DNA of 64,000 nt from an uncultured Pelagibacteraceae bacterium (GCA_902620465.1 CACNIF010000001.1:305696-369695), one strand, 5' to 3'. Counted from the stretch's first letter, positions 14,101 through 24,982 are shown. Notes: generated by a model from the letters alone, not told the origin. Made by a program: numbers and translations.

Positions 14101-14758
14101 AGGTTTTACAACTTTAGAAGTTATAGTTGTGCTATGTATTGTAGGTGTTCTGGCAGCTATTTCTTATCCACGAATATCAGATTGGAATAAAGCTAGAGCA
14201 GTGCAATCAGATGTCCTTAAAGCATTTAATGTGTTTGATAAAATAAATTCACAAGTACAAAGAGGACTATATGCGTTTGTTCAAGTTTACATAATTAATG
14301 AGGTTTCAGATGATGCTGGTACTTCTATTACAATTACATCAAGAGGAATAACAGCTGATACATTAGGTGACAAAATTACTTCAGGAGCTTTTAGAAATGC
14401 ATCTGAAAGATGCTCTGCAGATATAGCTGACTGGGATCATGATGGCACCATATCTGATAGGCCTGAGGTGTCTAGTGTAGTTTTAGATAACCTTGAAACA
14501 ATTTTACCCGCTGACGCTGAGGAAGGAGTATGTTTTTCTAAAGACGGAAGATGGTATAGTACTACTGATGGTTTAGCGGGAGTAAATTTTTTAGAACTAT
14601 TTGGTACAGGAGGTCTTTGTGATAGGCATTTAAATCCTAGGGACGAAATGGATATACGAAGAGGTCCTCAATGTGATTATCGCATTATTTGGTCAAGATT
14701 TGGAAATATAAAACTTGAAAAATGGGCCGAAGTAAAAGGAGATTGGGTTACTCAATAG
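14075..14758 (+). CDS. type IV minor pilin (prepilin N-terminal motif)
   Basis: MHRLVENNKG|FTTLEVIVVLCIVGVLAAISYP; start probably ATG 14075 inside the pilT 3' end (ORF track from 14054). Confidence 0.85.
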   Translation: MHRLVENNKGFTTLEVIVVLCIVGVLAAISYPRISDWNKARAVQSDVLKAFNVFDKINSQVQRGLYAFVQVYIINEVSDDAGTSITITSRGITADTLGDKITSGAFRNASERCSADIADWDHDGTISDRPEVSSVVLDNLETILPADAEEGVCFSKDGRWYSTTDGLAGVNFLELFGTGGLCDRHLNPRDEMDIRRGPQCDYRIIWSRFGNIKLEKWAEVKGDWVTQ

Positions 14759-14759
14759 A

Positions 14760-15497
14760 ATGAAGAAGAATAAAGAAAAAGGAATGAGTATATTAGAGGC
14801 AATTGTTGCAAGCGTAATAGTTGGTATTGGTTTCATAGGAATTTTTCAAATGGTTGGCTATGCAGTAAATTCTATTGATGTTTCAGGAGAGAGATCAAAA
14901 GCTGGACATTTAGTTGGAATGATTGCAGAAGGAGTGCTCGGTTATAAAGATACTTATGTGGGGGTAAGTGAAGATGATGAACAAGCATTGATTTTTGAGG
15001 ATGGTAAAGCATTCATGCCATCAGAGTTAGATCGAAAAGCGTGTGCAAAATTTGTACAATTTTATACGAATTTGGATTTTGATGAAACTGAGGATACTAA
15101 TGCTTGTGGATCAGACACTAAGCTTAATAATATAAATACTATCATAAATACGGATAGATGCTCGACAGAAGATAAGTTGCCTCTTTATAAAAAAGATGAG
15201 GCATCAGTTTGGGGAGGAAAAAGTGCTGCTTCAAACCAAATACTGAAATGGCAGGCAATTTTAAATCAAGATCAATTAATTAAATGTAAAACCGAAAAAG
15301 ATACAAAGTCAATTAAGATGTTTGATATGTGTCGTTGGTCCTCAAATAAATGTACATATACTAATAATAATATATTTGATGATCGAATGTATGTAGGAAG
15401 AATTCAATTCAATTTAAATGATGGAAAAAAAAGAAGATTTTTATATTTCCAAGCAGACTATGAGCCTAAATATCGAGCTAGAGGAGCTGGAGAATGA
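14760..15497 (+). CDS. type IV minor pilin, PilV-like
   Basis: MKKNKEKG|MSILEAIVASVIVGIGFIGIFQM. Confidence 0.82.
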   Translation: MKKNKEKGMSILEAIVASVIVGIGFIGIFQMVGYAVNSIDVSGERSKAGHLVGMIAEGVLGYKDTYVGVSEDDEQALIFEDGKAFMPSELDRKACAKFVQFYTNLDFDETEDTNACGSDTKLNNINTIINTDRCSTEDKLPLYKKDEASVWGGKSAASNQILKWQAILNQDQLIKCKTEKDTKSIKMFDMCRWSSNKCTYTNNNIFDDRMYVGRIQFNLNDGKKRRFLYFQADYEPKYRARGAGE

Positions 15498-16471
15498 TAA
15501 GAACTCATCAAAACGCAGGAGTTAGTTTGATAGAGATGCTTATAGGTATCGTCATATCTGCAATAATAATTGGTGCAATGTACACCACTTATTCAGTAAT
15601 AAACCAAACTTATTCAAGGGTATCGGATGTTGCTGGTATTAGTAAGTCAGGAAGAGATATAGTTTCCATGATAATGAGAGACGTAAGGATGGCCGGTTTT
15701 AAATATTACTATGGTTACAATGCTGAGAATGAAGCAAGACCTGAAGCAAGGAGAATTCCAAGAATTGACTATCTACGATTTGTCCCTGGTGCTTCTGATG
15801 AAAAAAAAGGCCATGAACCAGTTGTTATTTATAGAAATAGACTTGGGGATGCAACTAGATTGTCTGATCAAGACCCTGTTGTTCCTGGATATACTTTGAT
15901 TGATGAACCAATAAATGATGTTTGCTGTGATCAAATCCATATTGTTTATGGAGACTTTGATGCAAACGCTGATATTGATGCTGGAGAACAATTTTATACA
16001 AGATATAAGATTTCTTATTTTGCCCATGCTATGCAAAAAGATAATGACAAATTTTATGGAGTTTTTAGATCAAAGAAATATTGGAAACAGGCTATAGATG
16101 ATCCAGAAGGAGGAGACTGGGTTGTCAATAATTGTCCTCCAGATAATGATTGTTACTCAGGTCAGTTAGTAAGAGAATATTTATCCGACATGTCATTTGT
16201 TGCTATGGATAAATTTGGTAGAGCAGTGGATGCAGATCCAAAAGATCCTGAAAATATTTATAATATTCGATCGGTTGATATTACTTTAACATTTAGATCA
16301 GCTTCAAAATCCGGATTTTTTAAAAATCTCAGGCAGGGAACAAAAAGACAAATTTTATCACTGGGAAGAGAAGCTACAGAATTTACTGGTGAAGATGCTG
16401 CTTTCAAAAGAGATCCAATTTTTTTAACAGTGCATACAAGAAACTTGGGTGGAATAGGAATGACTAATTAA
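15494..16471 (+). CDS. type IV minor pilin, PilW-like
   Basis: MIRTHQNAG|VSLIEMLIGIVISAIIIGAMYTTYSVINQTY, SGRDIVSMIMRDVRMAGF. Confidence 0.87.
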   Translation: MIRTHQNAGVSLIEMLIGIVISAIIIGAMYTTYSVINQTYSRVSDVAGISKSGRDIVSMIMRDVRMAGFKYYYGYNAENEARPEARRIPRIDYLRFVPGASDEKKGHEPVVIYRNRLGDATRLSDQDPVVPGYTLIDEPINDVCCDQIHIVYGDFDANADIDAGEQFYTRYKISYFAHAMQKDNDKFYGVFRSKKYWKQAIDDPEGGDWVVNNCPPDNDCYSGQLVREYLSDMSFVAMDKFGRAVDADPKDPENIYNIRSVDITLTFRSASKSGFFKNLRQGTKRQILSLGREATEFTGEDAAFKRDPIFLTVHTRNLGGIGMTN

Positions 16472-17367
16472 TGAATAATAATAAAGAAAAAGGATTTGCA
16501 TTAGTTTTATCAATTGTACTTTTAATAGTAATGTCTTTGATGGGCGGTTCATTAATAGTTATTTCATCAGGGGATCACCAAAGTAATAATAGTAGCGATC
16601 AGTACCAGCAAACTTTTTATGTTGCTGAAGCTGGTCTTTTAGAGGGAGAGAAATGGATCTTGGATAAATATCTTGGACCTTGGATGAATAGCATGCCCAG
16701 TGATAATGATGTCCTCGGAGATCCTCCTGCAGAACCTGGTCCATTAGCAGTCTGGAATATTAAAAATGAGATATGGCAGGATACAAAAACTGAGTACACA
16801 AGCAAATCAGAAAATGGTTTCTTTAGACATACATTTATACGAGGGCCAGCTCAAAATGATACAAAAGTTGCTAGAGATAGCTCACAATGCTTAATGAGTT
16901 TTAAAAACATAGATACAGATGAAGATGATAACGTATCAATTATTGGAAAAGGCCAACTTCCAGTTGAAAAAAGTTTTTTGGATATCGTTGGACCACTTCT
17001 ATGCACAGGAACAAATGCGGAATGTTTAGATCCTGACAGTACAAGTTTTAACACTGATGATGAAGTAGTTAATGAGAGAGGCGATAATCCTACGGATTTT
17101 GAAGAAAAAGAAAAATTTATTCGTGCAGAATTTAATTTCTTAAAAAGATTTGCTTATGAATATTTTATCGTAAATGTGGGGGCAGCTGCATATAGAAATG
17201 ATGGATCTAGTGTTGCAACAGACGTCAGTAATGTTGACTCACAAGGAACAGCATATAAAATATATTCCTGTGGGATTCTTTATGGGCCAGGAGGCAGAGG
17301 AGAATACCACAATGGAGAGGTTGAAATTTTAATACCTTTAGAAAGTATTGTGGTAATGCCGACATAA
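16471..17367 (+). CDS. type IV minor pilin, PilX-like
   Basis: MNNNKEKG|FALVLSIVLLIVMSLMGGSLIVIS; QQTFYVAEAGLLEGE. Confidence 0.8.
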   Translation: MNNNKEKGFALVLSIVLLIVMSLMGGSLIVISSGDHQSNNSSDQYQQTFYVAEAGLLEGEKWILDKYLGPWMNSMPSDNDVLGDPPAEPGPLAVWNIKNEIWQDTKTEYTSKSENGFFRHTFIRGPAQNDTKVARDSSQCLMSFKNIDTDEDDNVSIIGKGQLPVEKSFLDIVGPLLCTGTNAECLDPDSTSFNTDDEVVNERGDNPTDFEEKEKFIRAEFNFLKRFAYEYFIVNVGAAAYRNDGSSVATDVSNVDSQGTAYKIYSCGILYGPGGRGEYHNGEVEILIPLESIVVMPT

Positions 17368-17371
17368 AATC

Positions 17372-17908
17372 ATGAGAAGAAATATATTTTTAATAACTTT
17401 ATTTTTACTAACTTTTCTAAAATTTAATCCTGTTTATTCTGAAGAATGTGATCTAGAATTTGAAATTGGAGAGAGTTTTTCAAGTGTCACTGAGATGTTA
17501 GGTGAGCCTGATATAGATAAGAATATTGAATTAATAGATATGAATCCAAATGCTGAAAAAACAAATTATTGGTTTGCAACAACGAATTTTAAAAATTGGT
17601 GTCCAGACCATCATCCGGAGGAAACTGAAATTAGAATTCACTCTCTAGGTGGAGAAACTGTTATTGGTTATGAGTTAATTCTTAATAATAATATATCTAA
17701 GATAAATGATAAAAAATCGTTTCTCTTTTATTATATTCAAGAAAATTATGGAGAAGAAGCCAAAGAAGTTTTTGATCCAAAATGGCTTGGACATATTAGT
17801 TGGGAGAAGGATAATAAGAAATATTATTATAGTAAAACTTTAAGATTGGATGTTTTGGTCGAGGAAGAATTAATAATTACAACTAATGAATATAGGCAGT
17901 ATTGGTAA
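17372..17908 (+). CDS. hypothetical secreted protein in minor pilin operon
   Basis: N-terminal hydrophobic signal-like segment; 178 aa; no recognised family. Confidence 0.6.
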   Translation: MRRNIFLITLFLLTFLKFNPVYSEECDLEFEIGESFSSVTEMLGEPDIDKNIELIDMNPNAEKTNYWFATTNFKNWCPDHHPEETEIRIHSLGGETVIGYELILNNNISKINDKKSFLFYYIQENYGEEAKEVFDPKWLGHISWEKDNKKYYYSKTLRLDVLVEEELIITTNEYRQYW

Positions 17909-20900
17909 TGTTTAAAATGGACTCAATAAAAAGATTATTTTTCTATCTATTTGCATTAGTTATGGCGTTTAATCAAAATGCCCTTTCAAAATCATTACCA
18001 CCGGGTTCAGGTACAGGCGATGTTAAAGCAAATATATTAATTCTTCTTGATACATCAGCTAGTATGAACGGAAACCCTTTTGGTGGTGCAGCAATTTATA
18101 ATCCAAATGATTTAATTTTGCTTAATGATGGTGATGTAATGGTTGGGCAAGCCAGAGGCGCAATTGTAAAATTTGATTACGACACAGAGGATTTTGATCC
18201 AACATTTGTTGATCCTGACGGTGATGGCAAGGGAGATAGGCTATTCCAAGGATCAAACAGTATGCCCTCGTGTGAATTAGAGACTGGCAGACAAGATAGC
18301 AGAGTAAGAACTGTTCGTGAAATGGATAAGTCATCAGATGTAATTGGAGTTTCACCAGCAGGTAAAGAAGTTATTTATTCAATCTCGTATGATTATGAGT
18401 CTGTTGTAGCTATAGATGCGTCTGGCAATTGCGTAGAGGTTATTAGTAGTGCTGAACTTGGGAAAGTGTCTACTGGAAGATTTGATAAATTGTATCCACT
18501 AGGTTTGGATATTAAAACTATTGATAGCCAAGACCATTTAATTGTAACGGGTCATCAAGAAGTCTGCCTTGATGAAAGAAGGGTAGGAAAGAAAAAAAGA
18601 AAGAGATGGGTTTGTTTTAGATATAGTCAAGAAGAATTTGTTTTTTCAAGAAATCTCTCGACTGGTAACCAATTGCTTTGTCCTGTTAATAGTCTCAATT
18701 CAACATTCAGAACCCACTTAAGATCTACAAGTTCAATTTCTATGGATAGTGGAAACAATCTTTACTACGTTGTTAGCGGAGAAATTTATAAAATTTCAAT
18801 TTCATCTGATGGCGTAAACTTTTGTCCAAATCTTGAAGCGCCTACACGTTTTCAGAGAAATGTTAATGGCAATGTTTACAATCTAGTTGCGAAAATGAGT
18901 ATTGATCCACAAGATGAAAGTATTATCTATGCAACAAGTAACACCAGCCATACACTGCAAAAATTATCAATTAACTCATCGAACATAACTACTACAGCAA
19001 CTGTTGGGGGGTTCGGTCCAACAGCGTCCACAGCATCAAATGTTCTCTTTAATATACCTATGGGTCTTCATGTGTCGAATGACAGAGTTTGGGTTGGTAA
19101 TGCGAAAAATTCAATTCAAGAATTCGATATAAGCGGAGGGTCTATGACTTGGGTTGACGAATTGGGAACTAAAATAGTAAGTAGAGCTGAAGGAGCCAAA
19201 AGAGCAATTAAAGCAGTTGTTAACGACAGTTCATTAACTAGTGGAGCGTATTTTGGTTATGGATATTGGAACGCTGGAACAAGAGCAAACGGAAGAGGAG
19301 CTAAGGGAAAATGGTTACCGTTTACAGAATATTCTTGTCACAACATGTGTCCCAAGGCAAAAAAATTTCAAAGATGTAATGATTTTTGTGATTATTACCG
19401 GGGGTGGTCTAACGCTGCCCAACATCCTTCGGGTAAATCTGTCCAATGTGATGACAATTCTTGTATACCTGTAGGAATTGGACCAAATACATCTAATCGA
19501 ATAGTTGAAGCTGTTGATAGAATGAAAACAAGATTTGGAACAGATGGTACTGCTTTTTCTCAACTTGCCTACGAGTATATGTTAGACCCAAATATTGGAA
19601 TAACTAAAGACGGTCCTGAGTGTCAACTTAACTACGTTATTGTAATAGGTGATGGTATGTGGCAACACCACGACCGGGCTTTGAGACAAATTAGAGATTT
19701 AAGAATTGATAGTGCAGCAGCGGGGGTAAACAAAGATCGGTTTGGAAACGCAAAAGGAGTTAAGACAATTTTTATAGCCTATGGTGGAGGAATAAAAGAT
19801 AGAGGAGACGAGCAATTTCAAGAAGCAGCAAAAGCTGGTAGTTGTGATGATCCTAATTTTGGTACATCTGCTCAAACAGATCCAGAATGTAGACAAAGAA
19901 TTATTGCAGAAAATCCAAAAGAGTTAGTTACAAAATTAAAAAGTGAGATAGAGAGAATCATTGCTAGTAGGCTCTCATTTTCTGCTCCAGCCATAACTGC
20001 TACCGTGCAAGAAGGTGGAGATTTGTTTCAGGGACAATTTTCATTAGCACAAGGACAACAGTGGATAGGACATCTAATGAGAAAGGGCGTTACACCAGAC
20101 GGTTTTGTTATTCATGAGGACCCTGCAAATAATTGGGATGCAGCTAAAAAATTAGCAGACAGGGATATATCTACTAGAAAAATTTGGACCCCTCTGCAGG
20201 GTAAAAGTTACATAGAAAGTGACTGGAACAACTGGGTTGAAGGAAACAGTTCTGAAATTAATAAATTATTTCAAATTTTAGGAAACACTGTTACAGATTA
20301 TCATAAAACGGGTTCTACTTGTCCAGGACCAGATGGAAATGATGATGATATAAAAGGTTTGATTAATTTCGTCAGAGGTGCGGATTACTTTCTTTACCGC
20401 ACAGGTAACGACAGATGTTCTGGAAAAGGAGATAAGAGAGAAAATATTCTTGGGGACATATATCATTCTCAGATTGTTGAGGTTGGACCTCCAGGCGCAA
20501 ACACGAACTACACAGCCACAAATCAAGAAGCATACTACAGACAAAAAAATGGTTATGCTAGTTTTGCTTCTAGTTTAAGCCAAAGGCAAAGAGTTCTTTA
20601 TGTAGGAGCTAATGATGGAATGTTGCACGCGTTTGATGCTAAAACTGGAGAGGAGCTTTGGGGTTTTGTTCCACCGTTCATTGCTGGAAAGTTACCGGAG
20701 ATGGTAAATGATAACCTAGATCAAGCAATTGGTAATGGAAAAGGCGGTACGAATGCAATATTTGCAGTTGATGGTTCACCAGTTGTACATGACATGTTTA
20801 TTAAAGCTGTGAAACCTAATGGGCAGCCAGAGGCAACAAAATCTTGGCGTACTATATTAATGATTCCTTACGGAAGAGGTGGTGCAGGATATTCTATTTT

Positions 20901-22764
20901 AGATGTGACAGAGCCATCAGAACCAATTCATGTATTCTCTGTTTACAATGATTTTGTTCGAAGTAAAGTTATGATAGCTTTAAGTGATGGTGAAATAATT
21001 AACAGTGAAGACTCACCAGCTCCAGCATTAGATTATACAGGTGGAAGCTTGAATATTAATGACTCAGAGGAAGCTAAAAACGCTAAATTTAATATTGAAG
21101 TAGCTAGAAATGCTGACCTAGCTAATGATAGCACTGGTAATGATTATACTGAAAGGGATAAGATTAGAGATTGTGTGACCGACAGTAATTTTTACTCGGG
21201 TGGTACAGCCGCTTGTTACAAAGGCAGAGTTTGGAGATTTCCATATATTATGCCGCAAGAATTTATTGATGATCCATCAACTTTACCTGTTCAAAAAGTT
21301 ATAGATGGAACTGTTACATCATTAACCGTAGATACGATTGTACAAGAAGCATCATTAGCAACAATTACATTTAGAGAGGAACTAGTAATTAATCTGAGTG
21401 AAGATGACGGTTCTCTAGCATCCGATGATGAGACAACTTTCTTTACTGTTAAAATTCCTAATATAGGAACTGAAAACCCAGTATATGATTATAGTAAGAT
21501 GGGTGAAACTTGGGCAACGCCAAGAATATTCAGACTTCCAGTTGAAAGAGAAGAGTCTATAGATAGTGATAGATATGTTGCAGTAATGCCCGCTGGATTT
21601 GGTAGAGTTGGCGGTGTTGGTTCAGCTGTATATGTAATAGATTTAGAGTCCATGAGTGAGCAAAGTGGAGGCCAATACCCTGGGAAAATAGCTAGCGGAG
21701 GGAATGGGTTAATCGATTTAGTCGATATCGATAACTCATTTGAAAGTGCTTATGGAGGTACATTAAACGATCTTCCTAATTCAGTATTGGGCGACCCAGT
21801 GGTAATTACTCCAGATACTTTTAGAGGTGCGAAATGGCGGGGAGCAATGGTTTATGTAAACGATTATGAGGGGAAAATTTCAAAAATTAACTTAACTAAT
21901 GAACTGACTTCTAAAGGCTCTAATCCGGCGCCAATAGAATTATATGATCATACTACTTTATTTTCTCTAAATACAAACGAGGAAAACGGCAGAGTTAGTT
22001 TTTTTGGAATGGACGCTGCTTTTGGAATGGATACTAAAAACTTATATTTGTTTGGAGCCACTGGGGACTTTAATGACATCGCGCGGAGATCAAGAGGAAT
22101 GGATAACATCTTATATGGAATAAGAGATTTTGATTTTCCAAATTTTAGAATGGTAAATTCTGGAGGCGTCGGGTCTTTAACAGAGGCTATGAATGCAAGA
22201 AAGATTGATGCAGAAGACGGATATAGTTTAAGTTCAAATTGTGTAAATACTGCTGACGAAACAAATGATCAGGGGGATTGTCCTGCGATATCTAAGGACG
22301 CCTGGGTTTTTAAATTAGATAAGCCATTTGACAAAAGACAAGACGAGTCTTTAGTTACTGATACAGGAGCTCCAAATTTAACACAAAATTTATATCACAA
22401 AGCTACTGCATCACCCACTGTGTTTAAGGGCACGGTTTATTATCCTGTTTATCAACCACCAGAGGGCGGAAAGTGTAATGTCGGAAACGCTTATGTCTGT
22501 GCCGCTGATGATGAATGTGGAATTAATACCTCAGAAGAAATTGGACGAGCAAGCAGACAGATGGATGCAAATGCTGGCTTTGATGAAAAGACAGGTTGTT
22601 ATTATCTACAACCTGGTGTTCTTTCGAAGTTAGAGGTGTTTGCAGATAAACTTTTTGCAAACATTACAACAGATAGTGAAGACCAAGAAGATACACTTAT
22701 ATCTTTACTTTCTAATGACGGAGCAATCTCAGTGTTCAGAGGAAATTGGCGAGAAAATTATTAG
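17902..22764 (+). CDS. pilY1: PilY1-like type IV pilus tip adhesin (VWA-like region plus C-terminal beta-propeller)
   Basis: 1620 aa; ANILILLDTSASMNG MIDAS-like motif; VLYVGANDGMLHAFDAKTGEELWGFVPP PilY1 propeller signature; immediately follows minor pilins. Confidence 0.92.
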   Translation: MVMFKMDSIKRLFFYLFALVMAFNQNALSKSLPPGSGTGDVKANILILLDTSASMNGNPFGGAAIYNPNDLILLNDGDVMVGQARGAIVKFDYDTEDFDPTFVDPDGDGKGDRLFQGSNSMPSCELETGRQDSRVRTVREMDKSSDVIGVSPAGKEVIYSISYDYESVVAIDASGNCVEVISSAELGKVSTGRFDKLYPLGLDIKTIDSQDHLIVTGHQEVCLDERRVGKKKRKRWVCFRYSQEEFVFSRNLSTGNQLLCPVNSLNSTFRTHLRSTSSISMDSGNNLYYVVSGEIYKISISSDGVNFCPNLEAPTRFQRNVNGNVYNLVAKMSIDPQDESIIYATSNTSHTLQKLSINSSNITTTATVGGFGPTASTASNVLFNIPMGLHVSNDRVWVGNAKNSIQEFDISGGSMTWVDELGTKIVSRAEGAKRAIKAVVNDSSLTSGAYFGYGYWNAGTRANGRGAKGKWLPFTEYSCHNMCPKAKKFQRCNDFCDYYRGWSNAAQHPSGKSVQCDDNSCIPVGIGPNTSNRIVEAVDRMKTRFGTDGTAFSQLAYEYMLDPNIGITKDGPECQLNYVIVIGDGMWQHHDRALRQIRDLRIDSAAAGVNKDRFGNAKGVKTIFIAYGGGIKDRGDEQFQEAAKAGSCDDPNFGTSAQTDPECRQRIIAENPKELVTKLKSEIERIIASRLSFSAPAITATVQEGGDLFQGQFSLAQGQQWIGHLMRKGVTPDGFVIHEDPANNWDAAKKLADRDISTRKIWTPLQGKSYIESDWNNWVEGNSSEINKLFQILGNTVTDYHKTGSTCPGPDGNDDDIKGLINFVRGADYFLYRTGNDRCSGKGDKRENILGDIYHSQIVEVGPPGANTNYTATNQEAYYRQKNGYASFASSLSQRQRVLYVGANDGMLHAFDAKTGEELWGFVPPFIAGKLPEMVNDNLDQAIGNGKGGTNAIFAVDGSPVVHDMFIKAVKPNGQPEATKSWRTILMIPYGRGGAGYSILDVTEPSEPIHVFSVYNDFVRSKVMIALSDGEIINSEDSPAPALDYTGGSLNINDSEEAKNAKFNIEVARNADLANDSTGNDYTERDKIRDCVTDSNFYSGGTAACYKGRVWRFPYIMPQEFIDDPSTLPVQKVIDGTVTSLTVDTIVQEASLATITFREELVINLSEDDGSLASDDETTFFTVKIPNIGTENPVYDYSKMGETWATPRIFRLPVEREESIDSDRYVAVMPAGFGRVGGVGSAVYVIDLESMSEQSGGQYPGKIASGGNGLIDLVDIDNSFESAYGGTLNDLPNSVLGDPVVITPDTFRGAKWRGAMVYVNDYEGKISKINLTNELTSKGSNPAPIELYDHTTLFSLNTNEENGRVSFFGMDAAFGMDTKNLYLFGATGDFNDIARRSRGMDNILYGIRDFDFPNFRMVNSGGVGSLTEAMNARKIDAEDGYSLSSNCVNTADETNDQGDCPAISKDAWVFKLDKPFDKRQDESLVTDTGAPNLTQNLYHKATASPTVFKGTVYYPVYQPPEGGKCNVGNAYVCAADDECGINTSEEIGRASRQMDANAGFDEKTGCYYLQPGVLSKLEVFADKLFANITTDSEDQEDTLISLLSNDGAISVFRGNWRENY

Positions 22765-23525
22765 AATAAAAATATTTTAAATTTATCAAAAAAAGAAATA
22801 TAAATCACACACCCGATTATAATGTACGGACCAAATGGAATTTGTGAGGACATTGTTTTTGATTTTTTAATTAGAGATGGTGTTACAATTAGAAGTGCTA
22901 CAACAGAAGATATAAAAATTATAAAGGGGATACATATCCAGCCGAACCAGAAACCAATTGCAGAGAGTAACTTAGCATCCCCCAGTCCCATACCTTCTTT
23001 ATTCTTAAATTTTTTATAAGAAAGAATGATTAACCAAATGACTAAGTAACCCATAATTCCTCCAATAAGTGAGTTAAGATAAATAGGAAAGAGATTTGAG
23101 TCTAAATTTGGAGCAAATGATTTTGCAAAACCAATTATCATTAATGGAAAAGTAAGGCTGTCAGGGATTATAAAATGATTTAAATCTATAAAAAATATGA
23201 TTATAAAAAAAATACTTAACAAAGCTAACAACAGAGTTGTGATGGTTAAACCATAAATATGGTAAACTAGTAAAAAACTTAAGACACTGATTAATTCTAC
23301 TATAAAATATCTTATATCTATTTTAACTTTGCAACTTCTACACTTTCCACCAAGTATAAAGAAAGACAATAGAGGAATGTTATCAAACCATTTGATCCTT
23401 GTACTGCATTTTGGACAATAAGATCTCTTAATTGCTATACTTTCATCATTTGGAAGCCTGTGTATACAAACGTTTGCGAAACTCCCCCATATACTTCCAA
23501 GGATAAATGCTATAATATAGAACAC
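22761..23525 (-). CDS. pilD: prepilin peptidase (type IV leader peptidase)
   Basis: GSFANVCIHRLP; CPKCSTRIKWFDNIPLLSFFILGGKCRSCK; GMGLGDAKLLSAIGFWFGW. Confidence 0.95.
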   Translation of the reverse strand: MFYIIAFILGSIWGSFANVCIHRLPNDESIAIKRSYCPKCSTRIKWFDNIPLLSFFILGGKCRSCKVKIDIRYFIVELISVLSFLLVYHIYGLTITTLLLALLSIFFIIIFFIDLNHFIIPDSLTFPLMIIGFAKSFAPNLDSNLFPIYLNSLIGGIMGYLVIWLIILSYKKFKNKEGMGLGDAKLLSAIGFWFGWICIPFIIFISSVVALLIVTPSLIKKSKTMSSQIPFGPYIIIGCVIYISFFDKFKIFLF

Positions 23526-23624
23526 AGTTTAGAGTTTAATTTGAGAGGAAAATTCTATGAGCCCATTAATGCAGTATTGTACTAACATAATTGCATCAGT
23601 TAGGTGCAAATAGAAATTAGGCGC

Positions 23625-24974
23625 ATGAATAATGATTTCCATCAATTTCAAAATTATCAAAAAATTAACGAATATCAATTTATAAATAACATGTTTTTTG
23701 GTGTAAAAAAAAAGGAAACGATCAAAATAGATGACACTAGCAGTAAAGATTTAGAGCTGGTAACTAAAATGAATCAAGAGTTTGCAATGTCTCTTGATTT
23801 AAAAGAAACACTTAATAACTCATTAGAATTAATTATAAAAAGAATTAATGCACAAGCAGCAAATATTTTTTTAATAGATAAAAAAAATCAATCGTTCCAA
23901 TGTATTGCTTCCAAACATCAAGCATATCTTGAGGATTTCGAAATCCCAATTACTCAAGGAGTTATGGGAAAAGCTGCAGTCATGAAAAAATGTATTAGAG
24001 TTGGTGATGTTAGAAAAGATATTAGAGAAATTGCAGAATTTTATTTTGATTTAGATAATAAAACAAATTTTACAACTTATTCAGTTCTATGTTCCCCTTT
24101 AATTGTATCGGATGAATGTATTGGCGTTATTCATTGCTTAAACAAAAAAACTAATAATAAACTTTTTGAAGAGAATGATAGAAAACTTTTAGAAACTTTG
24201 TCTGGTCCGGCTGCATTAGCAATAAACAATGCTAAGATGGCAAAAGATTTAGTCGATAAGAATAGAATGCAAAAAGAAATTGAAATTGTTGGCGAGATAC
24301 AAAAAACTTTGTTGTCGCAAAACAAAAAAGAAAACTTTCCTATAGCAGGAATAAACATCCCAGCAAAAGTTGTATCAGGAGATTTTTATAATTTTTCTGA
24401 TCTAGGTGATGGTAAATTTGGTTTTGGTGTTGCAGATGTATCTGGTAAAGGAATTAAATCTTCCCTTTTAATGTCAAAGGCTTCGAGTCTTTATAGATGT
24501 TTAAGTAAAACAATTTTTTCTGCTGCTGATTTATTAAACTTACTTAATTCTGAAATTTGTGAAACAGCTGCACGTGGAATGTTTGTAACAATGCTTATAG
24601 GTATTTATGACAGTAATAAAAAAGAATTACTACTTGCTAACGCAGGACATGAACCACCACTAATTCATTCTAAAGACGGAAAATTTACAAACTATACTGA
24701 AGCAGGTCCACCTTTAGGAATTATGTCGAAGATTAAATACAAAGAGACAAAAATAAAATTTTCTGAAAGTTCGATGTACGTATTCACTGATGGTATAACA
24801 GAAATGAAAGATCCTGAAGGTAATATGTTAGAGTCTGATGGATTCAAAAACTATATTACAAAGTATCAACAAACACCTAATCACGAAAGATTAAATAAAA
24901 TTGTTGAGGATATAATTAAGTCTGGTCGTATTCAAAAAGACGATCTGACTATTGTAGTTGTAGACGGAGCATAA
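23625..24974 (+). CDS. GAF domain + SpoIIE/RsbU-type PP2C serine phosphatase
   Basis: GAF region (NAQAANIFLIDKKNQSFQCIASKH...), PP2C motifs FGVADVSGKGIKSSLLMSKA, NAGHEPPLI, FTDGITE, DDLTIVVV; ORF track starts at 23604 (GTG), ATG 23625 more likely. Confidence 0.88.
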   Translation: MNNDFHQFQNYQKINEYQFINNMFFGVKKKETIKIDDTSSKDLELVTKMNQEFAMSLDLKETLNNSLELIIKRINAQAANIFLIDKKNQSFQCIASKHQAYLEDFEIPITQGVMGKAAVMKKCIRVGDVRKDIREIAEFYFDLDNKTNFTTYSVLCSPLIVSDECIGVIHCLNKKTNNKLFEENDRKLLETLSGPAALAINNAKMAKDLVDKNRMQKEIEIVGEIQKTLLSQNKKENFPIAGINIPAKVVSGDFYNFSDLGDGKFGFGVADVSGKGIKSSLLMSKASSLYRCLSKTIFSAADLLNLLNSEICETAARGMFVTMLIGIYDSNKKELLLANAGHEPPLIHSKDGKFTNYTEAGPPLGIMSKIKYKETKIKFSESSMYVFTDGITEMKDPEGNMLESDGFKNYITKYQQTPNHERLNKIVEDIIKSGRIQKDDLTIVVVDGA

Positions 24975-24982
24975 TTTTTTTT

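Noticed and set aside
15711-16097. Several short ORFs in alternative frames within the PilW-like gene
   Set aside because: Fully nested in a well-supported CDS; expected by chance in AT-rich DNA.
23561-23573. GCCCATTAATGCAG upstream of the GAF-phosphatase as a sixth copy of the 14-bp motif
   Set aside because: One extra base in the core spacing and poor right half; too weak to count.
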